This document shows positions 49,944-56,347 of a stretch of DNA of 64,000 nucleotides, one piece after another. The notes below the pieces were generated by a model. The model ran no database searches and was not told the origin of the DNA. It saw nothing but the letters and a program-made list of their open reading frames with translations. The first letter of the stretch is position 1. Every line of letters starts with the position of its first letter. The stretch is from Helicobacter pametensis ATCC 51478 (GTDB taxonomy: Bacteria; Campylobacterota; Campylobacteria; Campylobacterales; Helicobacteraceae), in the NCBI RefSeq assembly GCF_000518225.1, contig NZ_KI912401.1:143546-207545 (forward strand), written 5' to 3'. The translations under genes were made by a program, and so were the position numbers.

Positions 49944-50802
49944 TTTTTCCCTTGTTTGAGAAATGGGTTGAGAAATCAGAATCGCTTCGGATTCTTAAAA
50001 AAGTCGGAAATCTTGGATTGCCCTTATTGGTGTGTCCAAAAAATTTGTAAGTGATGATTGTACCAATTGAGGGAGGATTTTTGCGAAAATTCTCATCCAT
50101 ACCACTTCCGATTTTGATGATTTTCTCTCCATCTTGGCACAAAAATGATCCCACCATTCCCTCAAATTTTCCCTTTCCTTGAATGAAGCGCGTGATTTTG
50201 CACTCCCTGTCTTGATAGGTTTTGCATTTCATTGCTTGTTTGTTGCGTCCGGTATAGTAGGGAGCGCTTTTGTCTCTGATCACGATCCCTTCTCCATTTT
50301 CTTGGATGATTTGCTTGAGAATGGAGGCAAGGGGAGAAATGAGGGGAGAGTGGGGGATGATTGAGATAAAGGGTGCGTAATGATTGGCTAGATAGTCTTG
50401 GAGGACACTCAAACGCTGGATGAGATCCCCTTGTTGATGAGGCACTTCAAAGATATGGAATCTGAGATTTTTCCACTCCATTGAGCGATTTTTATTTTTG
50501 ATGATTGAGACAATGTTTTCAAAATCCCCTCTCTTACTCCACAGCTCTCCATCAATGGCAAAGGGAGGGAAGTTTTGGGTAAAAAATGCGGGAGGATTGA
50601 GTTTTTTTCCACTGCGTGTATAGAGGGCTTTTCCATCCCAATATGCTCGCACACCATCAAGTTTCTCGCTCCAGAGATATTGATGAGGATTTTGTGCGAT
50701 CAATGCTTCATCACAGGGCGCAAGCAAGAGAAGCTCTCTACCTGCTAGAAATCCAAATACAAAATAAAGGCAGAAAAAAATCTTAAGCACGATGAAAATC
50801 AT
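49921..50802 (-). CDS. Exported ATP-dependent DNA ligase (LigE-like)
   Basis: This minimal ATP-dependent DNA ligase of 293 aa has a hydrophobic N-terminal signal (about residues 1-21). The adenylation motif I is KLDGVRAYW with the lysine near residue 47. Later motifs are AIDGELWSKRGDF (III), GEGIVIRDKSAPY (IV) and MKCKTYQDRECKI (V), followed by an OB domain. Such periplasmic ligases occur in Gram-negative bacteria that take up DNA and may mend incoming or extracellular DNA. The position between manC and the fucosyltransferase is odd. ATG 50802 overlaps manC; TTG 50808 is possible. Confidence 0.87.
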   Translation of the reverse strand: MIFIVLKIFFCLYFVFGFLAGRELLLLAPCDEALIAQNPHQYLWSEKLDGVRAYWDGKALYTRSGKKLNPPAFFTQNFPPFAIDGELWSKRGDFENIVSIIKNKNRSMEWKNLRFHIFEVPHQQGDLIQRLSVLQDYLANHYAPFISIIPHSPLISPLASILKQIIQENGEGIVIRDKSAPYYTGRNKQAMKCKTYQDRECKITRFIQGKGKFEGMVGSFLCQDGEKIIKIGSGMDENFRKNPPSIGTIITYKFFGHTNKGNPRFPTFLRIRSDSDFSTHFSNKGKNENQTND

Positions 50803-52159
50803 CCTCAAGTCTTATGATGTCATCTTCTCCGACATATTCTCCCACTTGCACCTCAATCATGACAAGATCGAGTTTGCCTTGATTGCTAAGACGATGAGGC
50901 ATGCCCATAGGGATATAGGTTGATTCATTGCTTTGAAGGAAGATTTCTTTCTCCCCAATTTGCACATAGGCTGATCCACTGATGACGATCCAGTGCTCAT
51001 TGCGGTGAAAATGCTTTTGGAGACTTAAGCGCTTTTGGGGCTTGACGATGATTTTTTTGATCTTGTAGAATTGCCCCTCTTCCAAAACTTCATAACTCCC
51101 CCATGGGCGATAGACTAATGAATGAGTGTTTAAAATCTCTTTGCCTTCAAGTTTTTGAACAATCTCTTTGACTTCTTGGGTGCGGCCTTTTTGTGAGATG
51201 AGCAATGCATCTTTGGTCTCAATAATGGCTAGAGAATTGATTCCAATTAGAGCAGTGGGTTTGGAGGCTAAGATGAAATTATCTTTAGAATCTTTGCAAG
51301 TGAGCTCTTGAGAGGAGCTATTGCCATTTTGATCGCATTCAAACTCTGTAAGCAAACTATCAAAGCTCCCCACATCATTCCAAGCAAAAGTGCTGGCAAC
51401 CATAGCGATTTTTTGAGTTTTTTCCATCAGGGCATAATCGATGCTGATTTTTGGGATCTCTTCCATTCCTTTGAGCCAAATGAAATTGTGTTCTTTATTT
51501 GATTGAGCAAGAATCTTTTGGCTTTTTTCTAGCAATTCTTGGGCATGGATTTGGCACTCTGCAAGAAAAGTTTGAACCTCAAAGCAAAACATTCCACTAT
51601 TCCAATAATACTCTCCACTTCTAAGAAATTCTTCTGCCTTGTGTTGATCGGGTTTTTCATGGAAGCCAAGGACAGAGGAGTTTTTAGAGTGGATATAGCC
51701 ATAGCCTGTGTGAGCAGAAGAGGGTGAGATACCAAATGTGATGATTTTTCCCTCTTGTGCTTTATAAATCGCCTCTTTGACATTCATAGCAAAAGCCTCA
51801 AAATCACCGATCAAATGATCGCTTGGAAGAGCCAAAATGATATCTTTAGCGCTAGCTGATAATGCACCCAAAATCAATGCCGCAGCACTATCTCTTGGAG
51901 AATCCTCAAGCAAAAATGTCTCTACTTTTCCATATGTTTGACTTTGTTCTTGTGCTAGGAAGTAGTGATTGATATTGGTGATGACTTCGACTTGCCCCTC
52001 TATTTGAAGAGATTCCAAAAGCTCAAAAGAGCGCTTGAGTGTTTTTTGAAAGAGAGTTTCATCAGGAAAAAGAGGAGCAAATTGCTTAGGAAGCATAGTT
52101 CTTGAGAGTGGCCAAAGTCTCGTGCCAGATCCCCCGCATAAAATCAAGATTTTAATCAT
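50783..52159 (-). CDS. manC: Mannose-1-phosphate guanylyltransferase/mannose-6-phosphate isomerase
   Basis: This bifunctional enzyme provides mannose-1-P guanylylation, and probably phosphomannose isomerisation, for GDP-mannose synthesis. The N-terminal domain starts LILCGGSGTRLWPLSRTMLP (pyrophosphorylase loop), with ALPSDHLI and the FHEKPD segment. The C-terminal cupin has KRLSLQKHFHRNEHWIVISG. The length of 458 aa is typical. Its ATG overlaps the fkbM stop in this sequence. Phosphomannomutase is not in the window. Confidence 0.95.
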   Translation of the reverse strand: MIKILILCGGSGTRLWPLSRTMLPKQFAPLFPDETLFQKTLKRSFELLESLQIEGQVEVITNINHYFLAQEQSQTYGKVETFLLEDSPRDSAAALILGALSASAKDIILALPSDHLIGDFEAFAMNVKEAIYKAQEGKIITFGISPSSAHTGYGYIHSKNSSVLGFHEKPDQHKAEEFLRSGEYYWNSGMFCFEVQTFLAECQIHAQELLEKSQKILAQSNKEHNFIWLKGMEEIPKISIDYALMEKTQKIAMVASTFAWNDVGSFDSLLTEFECDQNGNSSSQELTCKDSKDNFILASKPTALIGINSLAIIETKDALLISQKGRTQEVKEIVQKLEGKEILNTHSLVYRPWGSYEVLEEGQFYKIKKIIVKPQKRLSLQKHFHRNEHWIVISGSAYVQIGEKEIFLQSNESTYIPMGMPHRLSNQGKLDLVMIEVQVGEYVGEDDIIRLEDDFHRA

Positions 52160-52869
52160 TTATAAACTCCTTGTCTTGGAAAAAGAGAGTATTGAATGTC
52201 TTGGCAAAAAGCTTGTAGTTTTGAGCTGATAAATAAACATAAAGAGGAGAGGAGAGAATTTCTTCCATATCCCCCCCCCCCTAGAGCCTCTACAAGCAAA
52301 ATTTTGGGGCGATATTTGATCCAATCATTTGTCTCCAAGACTTCCAAATCCAAGCCCTCCACATCAATGCTCATAAAATCAATTTGTTGATTTGGTGAAA
52401 GATGCTTATCTAGGATTTGATTGAGTGGTTTTGTTTCCATTGTATAGGTATGGATGAGTTGATAGTGTGGGTTTTGTAAGATACGGGTGATCGCCTCTTC
52501 TTTGAAGGTATTGAGTGCTGATTCGTTGAAAGAAAAATACTTAAGAATCTGTCCTTCTTTTCCTATTGGGGTTTCAATGTTGATGTCTCTTGGTCTATGA
52601 GTATTAAAAAGCTTCATTGAATGAGGCATCGCATCGATATTGATACCCTTCCAACCTCTTTTGTAAAACAAATATGTGTTGGAAAATCTAAAAGGATGAT
52701 GTGCCCCAACATCAATATAAAAGCCCTCCCTTTGATGTTCAAAAATTCTTTTTAAGATGAGATCCTCACCCTCTTGAGAATAAGCCTTATTGGCATAAAG
52801 GGCAAATGTATTTTTGAGTGAGTGAAAGATGGATTGTGCATAGGGGATTTTTTTGATGAGATGTTTCAT
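52156..52869 (-). CDS. FkbM family methyltransferase, probably phase variable
   Basis: This 237-aa SAM-dependent methyltransferase is of the FkbM family, likely a sugar O-methyltransferase for the surface glycan. Visible are GFYIDVGAHHPFRFSNTYLF (SAM site), GWKGINIDAMP and IDFMSIDVEGLDLEVLETND. After RPKILLVEAL comes an 11-base poly-G tract (52271-52281). In this sequence the frame then reads YGRNSLLSSL and ends GVYK. With 10 or 13 Gs it would read DMEEILSSPLYVYLSAQNY then KLFAKTFNTLFFQDKEF, which is the usual FkbM C-terminus. So the gene is probably in an off or altered phase here. It overlaps ccoG and manC by four bases each. Confidence 0.88.
   Translation of the reverse strand: MKHLIKKIPYAQSIFHSLKNTFALYANKAYSQEGEDLILKRIFEHQREGFYIDVGAHHPFRFSNTYLFYKRGWKGINIDAMPHSMKLFNTHRPRDINIETPIGKEGQILKYFSFNESALNTFKEEAITRILQNPHYQLIHTYTMETKPLNQILDKHLSPNQQIDFMSIDVEGLDLEVLETNDWIKYRPKILLVEALGGGGYGRNSLLSSLCLFISSKLQAFCQDIQYSLFPRQGVYK
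52271..52281 (-). repeat. Poly-G tract (11 G on the minus strand) in fkbM
   Basis: Eleven Cs on the plus strand form an 11-base poly-G tract in the coding strand of fkbM. Tracts of this kind slip during replication and drive phase variation in Helicobacter and Campylobacter. It is by far the longest homopolymer I found in the window. Confidence 0.92.
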
Positions 52870-54203
52870 GGTTGCTCCTTGGGATAGATAAAGACTGTGC
52901 GTCTTTGGGTTGTGATAGAAGGATTTTGTGTGCTTGAGATTTTGATAGTGATAGGGATGGAGAGATCACGCGCTGGATTTTGGAGTTTGCCTTTATATTT
53001 GAGGATCAAAACCGTGCGTCTTTTCTGACCTCCTTTGATAAGAATCTTATGTTTGGGGCGTGTTATCTCTAGATCTGGATGACTGATTGAGATGATGAAG
53101 TCTTGATTTTTTTGATTGAGATTTTCTATGAGGAGTATGTATTCATTTGTGATGCTTTGATCAGTATGGATTGTATAAAGCGATGTGGGTCTAGTGATAT
53201 TGAGAAGGATCTGATCGTGTTTTTCACCCATAAAAAAAGCTAGAAAGATACTCAAAGTCAGCACGAAGCTATACCCAATGGTTTTGGTCCTCCAGTATTT
53301 GATCTTGGAGTTTTGCCTGATGGCATTAGGACTGCTCCACTGGACAAGACTTGGTTTTTGGAATTTTCCCATCACACTTGTGCAAGCATCCACACACTCT
53401 AGACAATTGATGCACTCAAGTTGCATTCCAGCCCTAATATCAATATGTGTTGGACAGACTTTGACACATTTTTGGCATTCAATGCATTCAGCCTCTGGAA
53501 TCCTTTGCTTGAGCGGAAGCGGGATACGCTCCTTATGTGAATCAAAGAGTGCTCCTCCTCGCCTTTCATCATAGATCACACTTTGAGTGTCTTCATCAAA
53601 AAGCACGCTTTGAACACGAGAATATGGACAAACATAGATGCAAAAATTTTCTTTAAGAAAGAAAATATCAAAGGTGAAAAAAGCACCAATCCCAATCCAA
53701 AACCCAAGCAATACAAGATGATCTTTGGGATCAAGAAGATAGGTAAAAAAATCACTTGGTGGCACAAAATAAAATAACAAAACAGCGCTTGCACAAAAAC
53801 AAAGCACAGTGATAATTAAAAATGAAATAAGTTTTTTGAGTTTGGCAGACCAAGTGGAGAGATCTTGAGTTTTTTGCTTGTTGGAGATCTTGTTGAGTTT
53901 GAGAATCTTACCCTCAATCAGATCTCTTAAGATCACGCGAAAGATTGTCTGAGGGCATGCCCATCCACACCAAAAACGCCCAAGGAGCGTCGTGATGAAA
54001 AAAATCCCAACAAAAAGAATAATAAGCAAAAAAGGCATCACATAAAGTTCTTGCATACTAAAAACTAAGCCCAAAAGATGGAGCTCTTTGTGATCAAAGG
54101 AGAGGAGGAAGATTTGGTTTTGATTGATTTGAATGAAGGGTAAGATACACGCAATAAGTGTGATACAGCAATAAGTGATATAGCGTTTCAGTCGGTATTG
54201 CAT
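52866..54203 (-). CDS. ccoG: Cytochrome c oxidase accessory protein CcoG (FixG/RdxA)
   Basis: This is a 445-aa polytopic membrane ferredoxin-like protein that helps insert copper into cbb3 oxidase. It has about five membrane spans, the motif GRFWCGWACPQTIFR, a CVYPYSRVQ-type segment (here YVCPYSRVQSVLFD) and two 4Fe-4S sites CIECQKCVKVCP and CINCLECVDAC. The C-terminal periplasmic Ig-like domain is beta-rich. ATG 54203 follows AAGGAG. It is the first gene of the ten-gene run although its job is respiratory, so surface-sugar genes may share its promoter. Confidence 0.95.
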   Translation of the reverse strand: MQYRLKRYITYCCITLIACILPFIQINQNQIFLLSFDHKELHLLGLVFSMQELYVMPFLLIILFVGIFFITTLLGRFWCGWACPQTIFRVILRDLIEGKILKLNKISNKQKTQDLSTWSAKLKKLISFLIITVLCFCASAVLLFYFVPPSDFFTYLLDPKDHLVLLGFWIGIGAFFTFDIFFLKENFCIYVCPYSRVQSVLFDEDTQSVIYDERRGGALFDSHKERIPLPLKQRIPEAECIECQKCVKVCPTHIDIRAGMQLECINCLECVDACTSVMGKFQKPSLVQWSSPNAIRQNSKIKYWRTKTIGYSFVLTLSIFLAFFMGEKHDQILLNITRPTSLYTIHTDQSITNEYILLIENLNQKNQDFIISISHPDLEITRPKHKILIKGGQKRRTVLILKYKGKLQNPARDLSIPITIKISSTQNPSITTQRRTVFIYPKEQP

Positions 54204-54245
54204 AGGAGCTCCTTAATCCAGCTAGCCAAGGATGAATATCTTTTT

Positions 54246-54268
54246 GTATATTAGATAGAATTATATAC
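54246..54268. promoter_or_regulatory. Inverted repeat GTATAT-N11-ATATAC in divergent promoter region
   Basis: Perfect six-base arms (54246-54251 and 54263-54268) lie between the divergent ccoG and outer-membrane protein genes. The right arm overlaps candidate -10 elements on both strands. It could be a repressor operator, or it could be chance in AT-rich DNA. Confidence 0.35.
54260..54265 (-). promoter_or_regulatory. Candidate -10 element of ccoG and the sugar operon
   Basis: The minus strand reads TATAAT here, an exact consensus, 57 bases before the ccoG ATG. It overlaps the plus-strand TATACT, so the two promoters would exclude each other. Confidence 0.4.
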
Positions 54269-54269
54269 T
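54264..54269 (+). promoter_or_regulatory. Candidate -10 element of the outer-membrane protein pair
   Basis: TATACT lies 34 bases before the TTG start at 54298 in an AT-rich context. Confidence 0.4.
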
Positions 54270-54297
54270 TAAGTTTTTAGAGTCTAGAGGGATTGGA

Positions 54298-55362
54298 TTG
54301 AGTTTGATTGGGCGTGTTTTTTGTGGAATATGTTTGGGGTGTGTCTTGCATGCTGAGATTCCTTACTGGTCTGCTCAAAGTCTTGCATCCGTTTTTTACT
54401 CTCAATTTGATGCCTTCCATCTGCACTCTCGCTCTTTGTTTGCTCGCAGTGGAGCTTTGCGTTCCAATACTTTGAACAACTCTGTATGGTTTAATGAAGA
54501 GTTTGGATTTTTGAAGCACAGAGCTTTAGACTATGCGCTTGAAGATCAAGGGTTTTATAATAATTTGAGCTTTGGAGCTGATACATTTGTGGCATTACCC
54601 AAAGCCCAGCTCTACATTGGTGGAGTGCTTGATATTATCGCTGGCACATCCTCTTCCCCTCTATATAAGGGAGATAAGGGGAGCTATGGAGTGGGCGCAT
54701 ATTTGACTTATTTTCATCATTCACGATTCTTTATTGATCTGTATTTGAAGTTTTTTTATGCGACACAGACTGTCGTTTTTGCCAACTCACCCTTGCAAGA
54801 TTCTGTTTGGGGGCTGGGGGCTGGGAATTTTGCTCTAGGGATCAATATCGGTCAGCGTTTTGATACATCTTTTTCTCCATTTCTTCCCTCATTTTTTTTT
54901 CTAGAGCCATCTGTGAGTGTGGAGAGTGGCTATTTGCCAAGTCAGAAATTCACTTTAAGAAATCAAATCACTGGAGAAATGCAGGGCTTTATACCGCTAG
55001 GAATCAAAGCCAATCTTGCCTTTGGATATGAATGGAATAGGGCTTTTAGAGGATCTCTTAAGGGGGGAGTTTCTCTTGAATATGATCCCAAGATCAATGG
55101 AGTGATTAGGATTGAAGATGGGATTTCTTCATCTCTTAGACTTCCTGAGCGTTATGATTTTCGAGTGGGATTGTTTATGGAGGGTGATTTCATACTCAAT
55201 CAGAGTTTTAGATTTTTTGTGCGCTCTAAAAGCACTTTTTCAGGCAAGCTCAACACAATATATGCGATGAATCTTGGGATGCGTTTTAGTTTTGGCAAAG
55301 TCTCCAAGCATGGATTGCATTCTAAGCAGACAATTGATTGGAATGAGGAGAGAAGGCAATGA
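54298..55362 (+). CDS. Outer-membrane beta-barrel protein, first of a pair
   Basis: This is a 354-aa exported protein with a signal peptide (cleavage likely after VLHA, about residue 19) and alternating amphipathic strands over its whole length, ending with NLGMRFSFGK close to the C-terminus. Segments such as GSYGVGAYLTYFHHSRFFID and LYLKFFYATQ look like an autotransporter-type barrel without a passenger. TTG 54298 has GAGGGA five bases upstream. A T9 tract lies at 54892-54900. The next gene is a probable paralogue. The ligand or cargo is unknown. Confidence 0.75.
   Translation: MSLIGRVFCGICLGCVLHAEIPYWSAQSLASVFYSQFDAFHLHSRSLFARSGALRSNTLNNSVWFNEEFGFLKHRALDYALEDQGFYNNLSFGADTFVALPKAQLYIGGVLDIIAGTSSSPLYKGDKGSYGVGAYLTYFHHSRFFIDLYLKFFYATQTVVFANSPLQDSVWGLGAGNFALGINIGQRFDTSFSPFLPSFFFLEPSVSVESGYLPSQKFTLRNQITGEMQGFIPLGIKANLAFGYEWNRAFRGSLKGGVSLEYDPKINGVIRIEDGISSSLRLPERYDFRVGLFMEGDFILNQSFRFFVRSKSTFSGKLNTIYAMNLGMRFSFGKVSKHGLHSKQTIDWNEERRQ
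54892..54900 (+). repeat. T9 tract inside the first outer-membrane protein gene
   Basis: Nine Ts encode Phe-Phe-Phe at about codons 199-201 of the barrel gene. A one-base slip would truncate the protein in mid-barrel. The tract is in frame here. Confidence 0.4.
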
Positions 55363-56330
55363 GGCGAGGGGTGGGATATATCCTCATAGCTGCCTCTTTG
55401 GCAAATGCGCAAACTCTTTTTCATACTCAGAGCAAAATCTTCACCTATGAGCAGAATCTTCAGCGCAAGCACATCGAACAAATGCGTTTTGATTCTGCAT
55501 ATGATTGGCGAGGTTGGGGGCTTATCAATAGTGGGATTAGGAATAATTTCATCGGAGAAACTCTTTTAGCTGCTGATGTTTTGCCCCAGATTGCTTTTGA
55601 TCGATCTTATGTTTTATCTAATGGTGAACTGATGATCGGTGCTGATCTTAATGGGAGTGGTGGGGTGCTTTATGGAGGGGAGGATGAGGCAACTTTTGGG
55701 GGATATGGAATGGGTGTTTATATGCTTTATCGCACACAGTCAGATTGCTATCTTTCACTAGGTTTGAAATTTGTCCAGATTTTTCAAAATTCTTATGATC
55801 AGTGGTTGCAGAATATTATGGGTTTGTTAGATGTGGGAGTGGGAAAAAAGTTTGATTTTGGAGATCGATATTTTATTGAGACAAATATCCATTTTGGTAT
55901 GGGAGTGATCTCTGATTTGCATTTTGCTTTTAAGCAAAATGGACAGAATATCAAGCTTGATTCTCAAGAGAATCTCCCTTTTAATTTTTTGACAACTTTT
56001 TCTATAGGCAAGCAAATTGGTAAGCATCAGGTCAAAACAAGCATTTCTCCAAAATTTGATTTTTATGGTTTGGGCAAGATTTTTAGAGAAACTCCACAAG
56101 GTTTGAGCACTCATAATCCAGACTTTCATTTTGATCTTTTATTGTCTATTGCTTATGATGCACAAATATGGGAAGGCGCTCACTTTTTTACTTATGCTGA
56201 TTTTTATTCGCTGCAATTTGAAGCAATGATTGGGGCTGGCATACGCGTTGAGTTTGGAGAGAATAAATATAAACCACTCAAATATCCCAAAATCAAGCTA
56301 GACAAACTCAAAAAAACTTATTTGAAATAA
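55359..56330 (+). CDS. Outer-membrane beta-barrel protein, second of a pair
   Basis: This is a 323-aa protein with a signal peptide (cleavage likely after SLANA, about residue 17). Amphipathic strands run throughout, and GGYGMGVYMLYRTQSDCYLS with LGLKFVQIF parallels the GSYGVGAYLTYF and LYLKFFY segments of the preceding protein, so the two are probably diverged paralogues. The barrel end VEFGENKYKP is followed by a basic tail of about 18 residues. The ATG overlaps the previous stop (ATGA), so the pair is translated together. Confidence 0.73.
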   Translation: MRRGVGYILIAASLANAQTLFHTQSKIFTYEQNLQRKHIEQMRFDSAYDWRGWGLINSGIRNNFIGETLLAADVLPQIAFDRSYVLSNGELMIGADLNGSGGVLYGGEDEATFGGYGMGVYMLYRTQSDCYLSLGLKFVQIFQNSYDQWLQNIMGLLDVGVGKKFDFGDRYFIETNIHFGMGVISDLHFAFKQNGQNIKLDSQENLPFNFLTTFSIGKQIGKHQVKTSISPKFDFYGLGKIFRETPQGLSTHNPDFHFDLLLSIAYDAQIWEGAHFFTYADFYSLQFEAMIGAGIRVEFGENKYKPLKYPKIKLDKLKKTYLK

Positions 56331-56337
56331 ATCTATA
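56330..56337 (+). repeat. Left copy of an 8-bp direct repeat flanking the helicase-nuclease gene
   Basis: AATCTATA begins at the last base of the outer-membrane gene stop. An identical copy lies at 58746-58753, right at the helicase stop. It may be a target-site duplication, or chance. Confidence 0.35.
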
Positions 56338-56347
56338 GGGAGAAAAA

